Shown here in pieces: positions 16,968 through 25,482 of a stretch of 40,820 bases of DNA (the stretch's first letter is position 1; every line of letters starts with the position of its first letter). The notes beneath the pieces were generated by a model. That model did no database searches, had not been told where the DNA came from, and saw only the letters and a list, made by a program, of their open reading frames with translations. Source of the DNA: Thermoplasmata archaeon (GTDB lineage: Archaea; Thermoplasmatota; Thermoplasmata; Lutacidiplasmatales; UBA184); contig JAKIVU010000003.1 in NCBI GenBank assembly GCA_022750375.1, forward strand, positions 49,779 to 90,598. Direction: 5' to 3'. A program made the translations under genes and the position numbers.

Positions 16968-17968
16968 GGTCCTTCCCGTTCGGAGATCTCCTCGATCAGG
17001 TCGTCCCCGTCTCGGTGGCGCTTCAGTTCGGTGACGTTGAGGATCGGAAGTCCCGAGATCGACGGACGATGGACGTTCTCCCGGACGATGAACATCGCGT
17101 GACCCTCGGATACCCGGGCGAGTCCGTGCAGGATCTCCGCGCGATGGAGCGCCGCCCGAAGACTCCCCATCGACGCGAGCAGGATCTCCGGCGTCCGGGT
17201 GAACGCGTCGAACGGTGCCCGGACCGTCACGACGACCTCGAGCCCCATCCCGTCCAGCTGGTCGAGGACGCCGTCTCGGAGCGCGTCTCCGCTGCGGGGG
17301 CGCGGAGGGGCGGGGCCCCCCTTCGGTGACTCCGTCCGCGGCGTGCCAGAGCCCGACTTGGGAGCCCCGGCGGCGTGAGGCGGACGGCGTTCGAACAGCT
17401 CGATCGGTCGGACGATCGGCTCGCCGAGGAACGTCTCGATCCGGTCGATCACGCCGAGCTCCGCGCCCGCGCCTTCTTCGTAAAGTTGGATCGCACGACG
17501 GGAGACCCCCGCCACGCCCGCGAGCGTGCCCAGTGACAAACCCCGCGCCTGGCGGAGGAGGCGCAGGCGTTCTCCGTCGACGCGAGCAAAGGTGCCGCCC
17601 GGACTCGCGTAGAGGAACGGCGGAAGGGCCTTGTCCAGGTACTCCCCGAGCGTTTCTTCGCTGATGATCGGGACGCCGTACCGCGTGTAGACGACCCCGG
17701 GGTCGAGCTCCGAGGCTCCCGAGGTCTGGCCGATCACCAGGGAGAGCGCCGGGAACAGGCGGCCGAGTTCGAGAAGACGCGCGGCCTCGTCCGCGTCCAG
17801 CGCGTCGATGTTCTTCAGCACCTTGACGAGGAGCAGGGTCGAATCACGCCGGGCAGCGAGGTCGAAACTCGACGGGCGAACTCCGTGCGTGTCGGCGACA
17901 TAGAACCCGGCCCGTTCCAGCATCTGCTGAACGTGTTCGATCCAATGTTCCCGGGATCGCTGCGTCAT
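16964..17968 (-). CDS. Archaeal HTH transcriptional regulator, COG1395 type
   Basis: A 334-residue protein with three parts. Residues 1-125 look like a restriction-endonuclease-type fold: a DLAARRDSTLLLVKVLKNID stretch with alternating strands, as noted for archaeal COG1395 proteins. Residues 132-168 are a Cro/C1-type helix-turn-helix (ERLRLLRQARGLSLGTLAGVAGVSRRAI). After a Pro/Gly linker, residues 225-334 form a conserved C-terminal domain. The group is archaea-specific and its targets are unknown. The start at 17968 is supported by a TATATAG element about 31 nt upstream and a purine-rich stretch between. It leads the unit with the TraB-like hypothetical. Confidence 0.9.
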   Translation of the reverse strand: MTQRSREHWIEHVQQMLERAGFYVADTHGVRPSSFDLAARRDSTLLLVKVLKNIDALDADEAARLLELGRLFPALSLVIGQTSGASELDPGVVYTRYGVPIISEETLGEYLDKALPPFLYASPGGTFARVDGERLRLLRQARGLSLGTLAGVAGVSRRAIQLYEEGAGAELGVIDRIETFLGEPIVRPIELFERRPPHAAGAPKSGSGTPRTESPKGGPAPPRPRSGDALRDGVLDQLDGMGLEVVVTVRAPFDAFTRTPEILLASMGSLRAALHRAEILHGLARVSEGHAMFIVRENVHRPSISGLPILNVTELKRHRDGDDLIEEISEREGP

Positions 17969-17995
17969 CGTCTCCCCCTCTATCGAGCTATCGCT

Positions 17996-18004
17996 TCTAT
18001 ATGA
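17996..18004 (-). promoter_or_regulatory. TATA box of the COG1395-like regulator
   Basis: The minus strand reads TCATATAGA here, the most AT-rich point in the neighbourhood, centred about 31 nt before the ATG at 17968. A short 5' leader of a few nucleotides is expected. Confidence 0.55.
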
Positions 18005-18055
18005 AGGCCGCAGTTACTTTCTGACGGACTCGGGTTCTCGTTCCGTCCCCTGTTC

Positions 18056-18068
18056 GACGCGAAGCGTC
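18056..18068. repeat. Short inverted repeat upstream of the phosphoesterase
   Basis: GACGC-GAA-GCGTC is a perfect 5-bp inverted repeat with a 3-nt centre, about 33 nt before the GTG at 18095. It could be an operator, but it is short and may be chance in GC-rich DNA. Confidence 0.3.
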
Positions 18069-18094
18069 TTGGCGCGTGCGGGGCTCGGGGGGTT

Positions 18095-18928
18095 GTGACA
18101 CCGTCTCTCACCCCGATCCCCGACCAGCCGGCGTTACTCGTTCAGGGTTCTGCCACCGGACAGCGCCCGACGTTGTTGGTCGCGGACCTTCACCTCGGTT
18201 TGGGGGGTAGTCGCGACCGACCGGGGGGACCACCCGAGGGGTCCGCCGACCTGATGGTCGACCGGCTCGTAGGCCTCTTGCACGCGCACCACGCGGAAAC
18301 GCTGCTCATCGCGGGCGACGTCAAGCACCCGATCGTGGGGACGCCGCCGCCGCTGCGACCGATCGTCTTCGCCTTCTTCTCCCGCCTTCTCTCCGAGGGT
18401 TTCGCCGTGGAGGTCGTGCTCGGAAACCACGATGTGGGTCTCACTCGGTACCTGCCCCGAGAGGTCGGGGTGCATCCCTCGAGCGGCGTCCTCCGCGACG
18501 GGGTCGGCGTGTTCCATGGTCACTGCTGGCCGTCGAACCGGGTGCTGAAAGCGTCCCAGCTCGTCGCCGGCCATCTACATCCCGGGTTTCGCCTCGCCCC
18601 CACGACGGACGACCCGCGAGGAAAGCGCCCATGCTGGGTCCGCGTGGAGGTCGATTCGATCCCCTCCCCCAGCCGGCGAAGGACTCGGCATGTCGCCCTC
18701 CGTGCCCGAGAGATCGTGATCCTCCCGCCGTTCAACCCGCTGGCCGGGATCGAGGCGCTGAACCGCCAACGACCCGCCCGCGGTCGGTCGTTCCTCTTCG
18801 GACGGTTCCTCTCTCGCGGACCGGCGCGCGCCTATCTGCTGGACGGTACCGACCTCGGTCTGATCCCTACGGACGCAAAGCCCGTCCTGCGGACGCGAGC
18901 AGCGGCGCGACCGCCTCGGGGGCGGTGA
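18095..18928 (+). CDS. Metallophosphoesterase, COG1407-like
   Basis: A calcineurin-like phosphoesterase of 277 residues. All dimetal-site motifs are present: DLHLG (Asp31, His33), GDVKH (Asp75), GNHD (110-113), HGH (141-143) and GHLHP (159-163). The order and spacing suit the prokaryotic COG1407 group, some of whose bacterial members neighbour Lhr-type helicases and DNA ligases; the substrate is not established. The start is GTG at 18095. The last 62 bases run antisense into the 3' end of the converging YyaL-like gene, and the Arg/Ala/Pro-rich final residues may be a non-conserved tail. Confidence 0.9.
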   Translation: MTPSLTPIPDQPALLVQGSATGQRPTLLVADLHLGLGGSRDRPGGPPEGSADLMVDRLVGLLHAHHAETLLIAGDVKHPIVGTPPPLRPIVFAFFSRLLSEGFAVEVVLGNHDVGLTRYLPREVGVHPSSGVLRDGVGVFHGHCWPSNRVLKASQLVAGHLHPGFRLAPTTDDPRGKRPCWVRVEVDSIPSPSRRRTRHVALRAREIVILPPFNPLAGIEALNRQRPARGRSFLFGRFLSRGPARAYLLDGTDLGLIPTDAKPVLRTRAAARPPRGR

Positions 18929-20981
18929 CCGGCGGCGCGCAGGAAGTTCCGAAGCAGACGAGCGCACGCGTTTCGCCTCCCGCGGTGGCGAGGGCCAGTT
19001 CCTCGGGAAGGGAGAACGGAGGCGGCGGTGTACCACGGAATACCCAGACGTTCGGGTGCCACGCTCGACGCGCCGCTCGGAACAGCTCCTCCGCTCGCGG
19101 CCCGGTCCCCTCGACGACCACGGTCGCCGGGCCGCTGAGCGAGAGCCCCGCGGCGAGCGCCGACCCGGAGGCGAAAAGTCCGGCCGACCCGATCCGGGCG
19201 GCGAGCGGGGGGAGGAGCGCGTTCGCTTTCGCGCGCCACCGGTCGTCCTTGATCAACGCCGAAAGCCGGAGGAACGTCATCACCGTCGACGCGTTCGCCG
19301 AGAGATGCGGACTGTCCTCGAGCGGGTAGCTCGGTTCGGAGAGCGCGCCGAGCGGAGTCCCGTCGTACAAGCGGGGCGCGATGTCCCGAAGCACCCCATC
19401 CTCCCCGCGGAACTCCCGGTCGACCAGCTCAAGGAGCTCGACCGCGGGGGTCACGTACTTCGGGTCGGCCGTCGCGCCCGCGAGCTCGACCAATCCGTAC
19501 GCGAAGGCGACCTGATCTTCGAGGAGGCCGAATCCCTTCGGTCCGGCCGGGTCGAGGCGATGCGCCATTCCTTCGCCCGGCCGATACGCCTCCCGCAGGA
19601 ACCGGTCGGCGGCGCGGCGAGCCTCGGCGATCACGAGGGCGTCGAGGGTGAACGCGCCCGCGCGTGCGAACGCCCCGATGAATCGCCCGTTGATGTCGGC
19701 GTAGAGCGCCCGGTCCACCGTCGGATTCGGACGCTGACCTCGCGCGGCGCGCAATCGCGCGACCACTCGAGCGAGGGCGCCGGTGGGACCCCCGGGGAGA
19801 TGGAGGCCGGCGGCGGCCTCCGCCGGCGGGACGAGGCGGAAGAGCACGTTCCGTTCCGGGTCGTGATGCATTCGCCCGTCACTGCCCACTCCGAAGAACC
19901 GCGTCGCGAACCGGAGGTCGTCGCCCGAGAGCACTTCCTTGAGCTCGCCTCGAGTCCACGTGAAGAAGTTCCCGTCGTCGCCGGGGGCATTGTCGGCGTC
20001 CTGCGAGGAGCCAAAACCACCGGCGGGATCCTCGAGCACCTCGCGGACCCATCCGAGGATCCCCTGCACCGTCTCCTCGAACCGCGGGTCCCCGAACCGC
20101 TGCGCCCCCTCCACGTAGGTCGCGAGGAGCGCGGCGTTGTCGACACCCATCTTCTCGAAATGCGGGATGTGCCAGCCTTCATCGACGGAGTACCGGTGAA
20201 ATCCACCTCCGACCTGGTCGTAGACTCCGCCGTCCGCCATGCGCGCGAGCGTCTCGCGGGCGCGGTCCGCGCTCTGGGCGGTGTCGTTCGCGAAGGAGTC
20301 CCACAGGAGGAGTGAAACGGCCGTGGGGTGCGGGAATTTCGGTGCCATCCCGAAACCTCCGTTCACCGGGTCGTACGCGGCGAAGACGGCCGAGCGCACC
20401 CCCCCGATGAACTCCGCGAGGGGAGAGGCGGACGCGGTGCGGCGTTCGCGGCCGCGCTCGAGCGCCTCCCGGATCGCCTGCGAGTTCTGTCGGATCCGCT
20501 CGGGTTCGTCGGCCCAGAGCCGCGCGACCTCCTTCAGGACTCGGCGGAATCCGGGTCGGCCCATACCGTCCGACGGCGGAAAGTAGGTCCCACCGAGGAA
20601 CACCTCGCCGTCCGGGGTCAGGAAACCGGTGAGCGGCCATCCTCCCTCGCCGGTGAGCGCGCTCACCTGCCGTTGATAGCGTCGGTCGACCTCCGGGTTC
20701 TCGTCGCGGTCGACCTTCACGGCAATGAAGTGCTGGCCGAGCAGTCGCGCGACCTCACCGTCCGAATAGGTTCCCTCGTCCATCACGTGGCACCAGTGGC
20801 ACCACGACGCCCCGATGTCCAGCAGGATCGGCCGGCCCGTCCGTTTGGCGAGCTCGAACGGTTCCGGTCCCCACGGGTGCCATTCGATCGGTTGTTCGGC
20901 CGCGCTCCGCAGATACGTCGACGTCGAATCCGAGAGTCGCCAGCCCCCGGTGCGACGGGGAGTCTCGGGGGAGGACGTCAT
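18867..20981 (-). CDS. YyaL/DUF255 thioredoxin-domain protein
   Basis: A 704-residue protein of the YyaL/SPATA20 family. It has an N-terminal thioredoxin-like domain with the CHWCH signature (Cys61, Cys64) and the family motifs EWHPWG, LTGEGGWPLTGFLTPDG and GGTYFPP. A long C-terminal region follows, resembling the alpha/alpha six-hairpin fold of glycoside hydrolases and epimerases (for example KFPHPTAVSLLLW and GGVYDQVGGGFHRYSVDEGWHIPHFEKM). The biochemical role is not established, and although related to sugar-processing folds no sugar substrate is proven. The length is near normal for the family. The 3' end overlaps the phosphoesterase gene on the other strand by 62 bases. Confidence 0.92.
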   Translation of the reverse strand: MTSSPETPRRTGGWRLSDSTSTYLRSAAEQPIEWHPWGPEPFELAKRTGRPILLDIGASWCHWCHVMDEGTYSDGEVARLLGQHFIAVKVDRDENPEVDRRYQRQVSALTGEGGWPLTGFLTPDGEVFLGGTYFPPSDGMGRPGFRRVLKEVARLWADEPERIRQNSQAIREALERGRERRTASASPLAEFIGGVRSAVFAAYDPVNGGFGMAPKFPHPTAVSLLLWDSFANDTAQSADRARETLARMADGGVYDQVGGGFHRYSVDEGWHIPHFEKMGVDNAALLATYVEGAQRFGDPRFEETVQGILGWVREVLEDPAGGFGSSQDADNAPGDDGNFFTWTRGELKEVLSGDDLRFATRFFGVGSDGRMHHDPERNVLFRLVPPAEAAAGLHLPGGPTGALARVVARLRAARGQRPNPTVDRALYADINGRFIGAFARAGAFTLDALVIAEARRAADRFLREAYRPGEGMAHRLDPAGPKGFGLLEDQVAFAYGLVELAGATADPKYVTPAVELLELVDREFRGEDGVLRDIAPRLYDGTPLGALSEPSYPLEDSPHLSANASTVMTFLRLSALIKDDRWRAKANALLPPLAARIGSAGLFASGSALAAGLSLSGPATVVVEGTGPRAEELFRAARRAWHPNVWVFRGTPPPPFSLPEELALATAGGETRALVCFGTSCAPPVTAPEAVAPLLASAGRALRP

Positions 20982-21095
20982 GCCCGTGAGGAGCGGAGCG
21001 CCGTCTTACGGTTGTCGTCGGCGGGCCCGCGCAGCCCCGGGGACGCACGCACGACGCGTAATCCACTGACGAGAGAGTTACTGCCCTCGGTCCCG

Positions 21096-21102
21096 TTATA
21101 AG
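21096..21102 (+). promoter_or_regulatory. TATA box of the proteasome-exosome cluster
   Basis: TTATAAG is centred about 36 nt upstream of the psmA ATG. It predicts a transcript start near 21125 and a leader of about 10 nt containing GAGGAAG, a possible ribosome binding site. Confidence 0.6.
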
Positions 21103-21134
21103 GGGGACTCGAGTGCCCGCGCCGAGGAAGCCTC

Positions 21135-21890
21135 ATGGAGATGCAACCCGGCCAGATGGCCTACGACCGGGCAATCACGGTCTTCTCGCCGGACGGACGC
21201 CTGTTCCAGGTCGAGTACGCCCGGGAGGCGGTCCGACGCGGTGCGACAACGGCGGGAGTCGTCTACGCCAACGGGGTCGTGCTGATCGCCGACCGCCGGA
21301 TCCCGAACCCGAAGCTCGCGGAAGCCGCGAGCCTGGAGAAGATCCACCAGATCGACGAGAACATGGCCTGTGTCTCGGCCGGCCTCGTCGCGGACGCGCG
21401 GGTCCTGGTCGACTACGCTCGACTCTCCGCGCAGATCAACCGAGTGACCTACTCGGAGGCGATGACCGTTGAGCTCCTCGTTCGGCGCATCTGCGATTAC
21501 AAGCAACAGTACACCCAGTTCGGCGGTGTGCGTCCGTTCGGGACCGCCCTGCTCGTCGGCGGGTACGATGACAGTGGCATCCACTTGTTCGAGACCGAGC
21601 CGTCCGGTTCCCTCACCAGCTTCCGGGCCGCCAGCACGGGCGGCAACAAGGGCCCGGTGATGGACATCTTTGAGCAGAAGTACCGTCCGGGCATGGACCG
21701 CGACGCGGCGATCCTTCTCGCGCTCGAGGGACTGCGCGCCGGTCTGGACGAAGGCGGAAGCCTGGCCCAGGTCGAGGTCTGCACCGTTCAGGTCGGTGAA
21801 GGGATGACCCGCTGGGGCATGGACGACATCCAGAAGTACGTGGCACGGCTTCCCGCCTCGGTGCCGAGCGGAAAGTCCGCGAAGGCGTAG
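21135..21890 (+). CDS. psmA: 20S proteasome alpha subunit
   Basis: Forms the outer rings of the archaeal 20S proteasome and gates substrate entry. The 251-residue product opens with the alpha-subunit N-terminus: AYDRAITVFSPDG followed by RLFQVEYAREAV, the H0 helix segment that docks activating ATPases and keeps the gate. The rest is the Ntn-hydrolase sandwich fold without a catalytic N-terminal Thr, as expected for alpha. VRPFGTALLVGGYD and the GGNKGPVMD segment are also typical. The C-terminus is Lys/Ala-rich, not the HbYX type found on PAN. It heads the cluster psmA-sbds-rrp4-rrp41-rrp42-rpl37ae, a known archaeal arrangement. The beta subunit is not in this window. Confidence 0.98.
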   Translation: MEMQPGQMAYDRAITVFSPDGRLFQVEYAREAVRRGATTAGVVYANGVVLIADRRIPNPKLAEAASLEKIHQIDENMACVSAGLVADARVLVDYARLSAQINRVTYSEAMTVELLVRRICDYKQQYTQFGGVRPFGTALLVGGYDDSGIHLFETEPSGSLTSFRAASTGGNKGPVMDIFEQKYRPGMDRDAAILLALEGLRAGLDEGGSLAQVEVCTVQVGEGMTRWGMDDIQKYVARLPASVPSGKSAKA

Positions 21891-21919
21891 GTCGGAGCCG
21901 CGCGAGGGATCTCGCTTCC

Positions 21920-22615
21920 ATGGTGAAAGTCGAGGATGCGGTCATCGCCCGTTGGGAGACCGCCGGGTCGCGTTTCGAGGTGCTGGTCGACCCGACCGCG
22001 GTTCAGGACCTAAAGGACGGGAAGGACGTCGACCTCTCGGACAAGCTCGCGCTCGACCAAGTGTTCAAGGACGCGAAGCGGGGCGACAAGATCTCGGAGG
22101 AGCACCTCGAGAAAACGTTCCACACGCGCAACCTCGCCGCGATCGCGAAACAGATCGTGCTGAAGGGCGAGGTCCAGGTCACGACCGAGCAGCGCCATCA
22201 GCTGCAGTCGATGAAATTGAAACAGATCGTCGCGACCATCGCGCGCAACGCCATGAATCCCCAAACCGGCGCTCCGCATCCGCCGGCGCGCATCGAGGCG
22301 GCGATGACGGAGGCGAAAGTCCACATCGACCCGTTCCGACCGGTCGACGCGCAGGTCCAGGAGGTCATCGCCAAGCTCCGGCCGCTGCTCCCGATCCGGC
22401 TCGACGTCGTGAAGGTCCGTGTCAAACTCCCGGCCCAGCATTACCCCCGCGTGATCGGCGACCTCAAGGGATTGGGCCGACTCATGGACGAACAGTGGCT
22501 GGGGGACGGTTCGTGGAGCGGAGTGCTCGAGATCCCCGCCGGAGTTCAGACCGAACTCTACGAGAAGCTCAACGCACGCACAAAAGGCGCCGCCGAGACC
22601 GCTTTGGTTAAATAG
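21920..22615 (+). CDS. sdo1: Ribosome maturation protein SBDS
   Basis: SBDS homologue (231 residues), which in eukaryotes works with the EF-2-like GTPase EFL1 to release eIF6 from 60S subunits; a comparable late step in the large subunit is inferred in archaea. The N-terminal FYSH domain (about 1-90) contains RFEVLVDP, a DLSDKLALDQVFKDAKRG stretch and the TTEQRHQLQ end. The helical middle (about 95-160) includes TIARNAMNPQTG and PHPPARIE, and a ferredoxin-like C-terminal domain begins near 165. It lies 29 nt after psmA on the same strand. Confidence 0.96.
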   Translation: MVKVEDAVIARWETAGSRFEVLVDPTAVQDLKDGKDVDLSDKLALDQVFKDAKRGDKISEEHLEKTFHTRNLAAIAKQIVLKGEVQVTTEQRHQLQSMKLKQIVATIARNAMNPQTGAPHPPARIEAAMTEAKVHIDPFRPVDAQVQEVIAKLRPLLPIRLDVVKVRVKLPAQHYPRVIGDLKGLGRLMDEQWLGDGSWSGVLEIPAGVQTELYEKLNARTKGAAETALVK

Positions 22616-22651
22616 CGTCCGCCCGTCGCGCGCCCCGGTGCAGCACGAAAA

Positions 22652-23497
22652 ATGGGTAGTAGTCATCGTCCCGGCCCCCGTCGGCGGGGCCACGCGGGCT
22701 CGTCCTCGCATCCCTCCGGGGATCGGGTACTAGTTCTTCCGGGAGAGGAGATCGCCAGCCAAGGGCTGAAACCGGGCCCGGGCACGTACCGGGTCGGTGG
22801 CAAGCTCTACGCGAGCGTCCTCGGACTCGTCTCGCCGCAACCTCCGTTCGTTCAAGTGATCCCGCTGTCGGGTCGCTACATCCCCAAGCCGAACGACGTC
22901 GTCATCGGCACGGTGACCGACGCGCAGGGCACCTTCTGGCTCCTGGATATCGGCGCCCCGAGGTGGGCGCCCCTTCACATGACCGGTACCCCCTGGCAGG
23001 TCGAGATCGGGGAGACCGAGAAGTTCCTCCGGGTCAAAGAGTCGGTCGTGGTCCGCGTGGAGAACCTCGACGCGACCGGTCGTATCGGGGTGACGATGCT
23101 CGGCGACGGCCTCGGCAAGCTCGAAGGGGGCTCGATCTTTCGGATCTCCCCCGCCCGCATCCCCCGGGTCGTGGGACGCGGCGGATCGATGATCCAGACG
23201 ATCACCCAACGCACCGGCGCCCAGGTCGCCGTCGGCCAGAACGGTCGGATCTGGGTCGACGGAGACCCCGAGGCGATCCACCGGGTCCGCGAGGCGCTCC
23301 GGATGATCTCGGAGGACGGACTACGCAGCGGTCTCACCGAACGGGTGGACAGCTACCTCCGGTCGACGAGCCGCTCGGACGACGAGGGGGTCCAGGTGCC
23401 CCCGAGCGAGACCGCCCATCGCGACGCCTCCGAGAGTCACTTTGCATCGACGCCCCCCTCGGAGGGTGGCGACGAACCCGGCGACCAGAACAACTGA
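22652..23497 (+). CDS. rrp4: Exosome RNA-binding subunit Rrp4
   Basis: Rrp4 caps the Rrp41-Rrp42 hexamer and feeds RNA into the central channel. After a basic, low-complexity N-terminus (1-23), the protein has the N-terminal domain ([13 protein letters not shown] onward), an S1 domain (about 80-155, with [10 protein letters not shown]) and a KH domain (about 160-230) containing [11 protein letters not shown], the GxxG loop. The final 45 residues are acidic, Ser/Pro-rich and probably disordered; this tail is longer than I expect for the family. Total length is 281 residues. A TTAAAT sequence overlaps the end of the SBDS gene 42 nt upstream and might be an internal promoter. Confidence 0.96.
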   Translation: MGSSHRPGPRRRGHAGSSSHPSGDRVLVLPGEEIASQGLKPGPGTYRVGGKLYASVLGLVSPQPPFVQVIPLSGRYIPKPNDVVIGTVTDAQGTFWLLDIGAPRWAPLHMTGTPWQVEIGETEKFLRVKESVVVRVENLDATGRIGVTMLGDGLGKLEGGSIFRISPARIPRVVGRGGSMIQTITQRTGAQVAVGQNGRIWVDGDPEAIHRVREALRMISEDGLRSGLTERVDSYLRSTSRSDDEGVQVPPSETAHRDASESHFASTPPSEGGDEPGDQNN

Positions 23498-23502
23498 AAT
23501 TC

Positions 23503-23510
23503 GAGGAGTG
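23503..23510 (+). promoter_or_regulatory. Ribosome binding site of rrp41
   Basis: GAGGAGTG lies 6 nt before the ATG at 23517 and matches the anti-Shine-Dalgarno end of 16S rRNA. It supports ATG 23517 over the GTG at 23508 and contrasts with the leaderless first genes of other units. Confidence 0.6.
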
Positions 23511-23516
23511 AACAAC

Positions 23517-24269
23517 ATGGGAAGCGTAGGAGCGAAGGACGTACCCGTCCTTCTGAGCCCCGAAGGGCTCCGGATCGATGGACGACGTGTGGACGAGCTC
23601 CGGCCGATCAAGATCAAGGCCGGCGCGTTGAAGCATGCGGACGGCTCGGCGTACGTCGAGTGGGGCGAGAACAAGGTGATGGCGGCGGTCTACGGGCCGC
23701 GCGAGGTACACCCCCGGCACCTTCAGCAGAACACGAAAGCCGTCATCCAATGCAAGTACAACATGGCCGCGTTCTCCGTCGACGAACGGAAGCGTCCCGG
23801 CCTCGACCGACGGTCGCAGGAGATCTCCAAGGTGATCGCCGAAGCGTTCGAGTCGGTCGTGTTCGCCGAGGAGTTCCCCCGGACGAGCATCGACGTCTAC
23901 ATCGAGGTCCTCCAGGCGAACGCGGGGACCCGGTGCGCGGGCCTCGTCGCGGCCTCGGTGGCGCTCGCGGACGCCGGCATCCCGATGGCGGACCTGCTGC
24001 CCGCGGTGGCGGTCGGGAAGGCGGGCGGCGCGATCATCCTCGACCTGAAGAAGGAAGAGGACAACTTCGGCGAGGCGGACCTCCCGATGGCACTCGTACC
24101 CCAATCGGGCCGACTCGTCCTCCTGCAGATGGAGGGTCACATGACCCGCGAGGAGCTCGCGAAGGCGCTCGACATGGGCGTCGCGGGATGCCGCGGGATC
24201 TACGAGGTCATGAAGCAGGCCCTGCGCGACCGGTACGCGGTCACTCCCGGCCCGGAGGGTTCGGCATGA
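23517..24269 (+). CDS. rrp41: Exosome catalytic subunit Rrp41
   Basis: Rrp41 is the RNase PH-fold subunit that carries the phosphorolytic active site of the archaeal exosome, degrading RNA 3' to 5'. The 250-residue product shows [14 protein letters not shown] near the start, the phosphate/RNA-binding LDRRSQE segment, [18 protein letters not shown], and the catalytic acidic stretch [17 protein letters not shown]. The ATG at 23517 has a good ribosome binding site. The TGA overlaps the rrp42 ATG (ATGA), which would favour equal production of the two ring subunits. Confidence 0.98.
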   Translation: MGSVGAKDVPVLLSPEGLRIDGRRVDELRPIKIKAGALKHADGSAYVEWGENKVMAAVYGPREVHPRHLQQNTKAVIQCKYNMAAFSVDERKRPGLDRRSQEISKVIAEAFESVVFAEEFPRTSIDVYIEVLQANAGTRCAGLVAASVALADAGIPMADLLPAVAVGKAGGAIILDLKKEEDNFGEADLPMALVPQSGRLVLLQMEGHMTREELAKALDMGVAGCRGIYEVMKQALRDRYAVTPGPEGSA

Positions 24270-25054
24270 GCGAAGAGGTCACCTCCGAGATCCTCACGAC
24301 CCACATCCTCGACCTGGCGGGCAAGGGAAAGCGCCTCGACGGACGGGGGACCGACGAGTACCGGAAGATCACGGTCGAACACGGTTTCGTCACGAGCGCG
24401 GACGGCTCCGCCCTCGTACGGATCGGCGACACCGCGGTCCTCTCGGGCGTCAAGCTCGAACCGGGCAAGCCGTTCCCCGACACTCCGAACGCGGGAGTCC
24501 TGACGACCAACGCCGAGCTGATCCCGCTGTCTAGCCCCGTCTTCGAACCGGGTCCGCCTCAGCCGGGCGCGATCGAGGTCTCGCGGGTCGTCGACCGGGC
24601 GATCCGGGCCGCGGAGACGATCGACCTGACCCGACTCTGCGTCACTCCCGGAGAGAAGACCTGGGTCTGCTACGTCGATATCCACGTCCTCGACCACGGC
24701 GGTAACCTGATCGACGCGGCGCTCCTCGCCGCCCTCGGCGCGCTCACGCACGCGACCGTCCCCGCGAAGAGGTTCGGTATCGCGGCGGAGGATTACCCGC
24801 TCGAGGTCCTGCACTACCCGGTCGAGTGCACGTTCGTCCGTCTCGGCGAGACGATCATGGTCGACCCCACGTTCGATGAGGAACGGGCGGCCCAGGGCCG
24901 CCTCACCATCGCGACCGACGAGACCGGACGGATCGTCGCGATGCAGAAGGGACTGGTCGGCGCCTTCTCCCCCGACGACATCAAGGCGATGGTCGAACGG
25001 GCGTTCGTCCACGGGGACCGTATGCGCCTGATCGCGAAGGGGGGTGTCGCATGA
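24266..25054 (+). CDS. rrp42: Exosome non-catalytic subunit Rrp42
   Basis: The second RNase PH-fold ring subunit (262 residues), alternating with Rrp41 in the hexamer. Typical segments are [16 protein letters not shown], the [13 protein letters not shown] strand-turn-strand, and [19 protein letters not shown]. The paired catalytic acids of Rrp41 are not present in the corresponding loop ([14 protein letters not shown]), as expected for Rrp42. It is coupled to its neighbours at both ends by ATGA overlaps (24266-24269 with rrp41 and 25051-25054 with rpl37ae). Confidence 0.98.
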   Translation: MSEEVTSEILTTHILDLAGKGKRLDGRGTDEYRKITVEHGFVTSADGSALVRIGDTAVLSGVKLEPGKPFPDTPNAGVLTTNAELIPLSSPVFEPGPPQPGAIEVSRVVDRAIRAAETIDLTRLCVTPGEKTWVCYVDIHVLDHGGNLIDAALLAALGALTHATVPAKRFGIAAEDYPLEVLHYPVECTFVRLGETIMVDPTFDEERAAQGRLTIATDETGRIVAMQKGLVGAFSPDDIKAMVERAFVHGDRMRLIAKGGVA

Positions 25055-25320
25055 GCAAGCGGACGAAGAAGGTCGGCTCCGCGGCATGGATGGGTCCCCG
25101 TTACGGGATCCGGATCCGCCGGCGGGTCCTCGAGATCGACCGGAACATGGCAAAGCCGGCGGCGTGCCCTCGTTGCTCGACGATGACGATGCACCGAGTC
25201 GCGAGCGGGATCTTCGAATGCCGGCGTTGCGGGACCCGGTTTGCCTCCAACGCCTACGTCTTCCAGGCACCACCGGCGATCACGCGGGCGACGAAGGAAC
25301 CGGTGCCGGGCAACGCTTAA
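25051..25320 (+). CDS. rpl37ae: 50S ribosomal protein eL43 (L37Ae)
   Basis: An 89-residue zinc-ribbon ribosomal protein. The basic start ([10 protein letters not shown]), GPRYGIRIRRRV and the four zinc cysteines (Cys39 and Cys42 in CPRC, Cys57 and Cys60 in CRRC) are diagnostic. Its place directly after rrp42 and before rpoP is the usual archaeal order. The last codons contain CTTAAA, which seems to serve as the promoter of the next gene. Confidence 0.97.
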   Translation: MSKRTKKVGSAAWMGPRYGIRIRRRVLEIDRNMAKPAACPRCSTMTMHRVASGIFECRRCGTRFASNAYVFQAPPAITRATKEPVPGNA

Positions 25321-25321
25321 A
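25316..25321 (+). promoter_or_regulatory. TATA-like box for rpoP, overlapping the rpl37ae stop
   Basis: CTTAAA spans the TAA stop of the eL43 gene and is centred about 29 nt before the rpoP ATG. It suggests that rpoP can be transcribed separately from the exosome operon. Confidence 0.5.
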
Positions 25322-25347
25322 CCGCCCGCTCCGGTAGTATCCTATCC

Positions 25348-25482
25348 ATGTTCCGCTGTATCCGGTGCGGGGAAGCCCTCCCCTCGGACGCGAACCTTTT
25401 CGGCGTTCGGTGCGACAACTGCGGTGGGAAGATCTTCACCAAGGAACACCCGAACGTCAAGAAGGTCCTGAAGGCGCGCTGA
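25348..25482 (+). CDS. rpoP: DNA-directed RNA polymerase subunit P (Rpc10/Rpb12)
   Basis: A 44-residue zinc-ribbon subunit of archaeal RNA polymerase that helps hold the Rpo3-Rpo10 assembly platform. The short frame begins MFRCIRCGEAL and continues FGVRCDNCGGKI, giving the four zinc ligands Cys4, Cys7, Cys22 and Cys25, and ends VKKVLKAR, all as expected for the family. It lies 27 nt after rpl37ae, its normal neighbour in archaea. The last 26 bases overlap the 3' end of the VOC gene on the other strand. Confidence 0.95.
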   Translation: MFRCIRCGEALPSDANLFGVRCDNCGGKIFTKEHPNVKKVLKAR

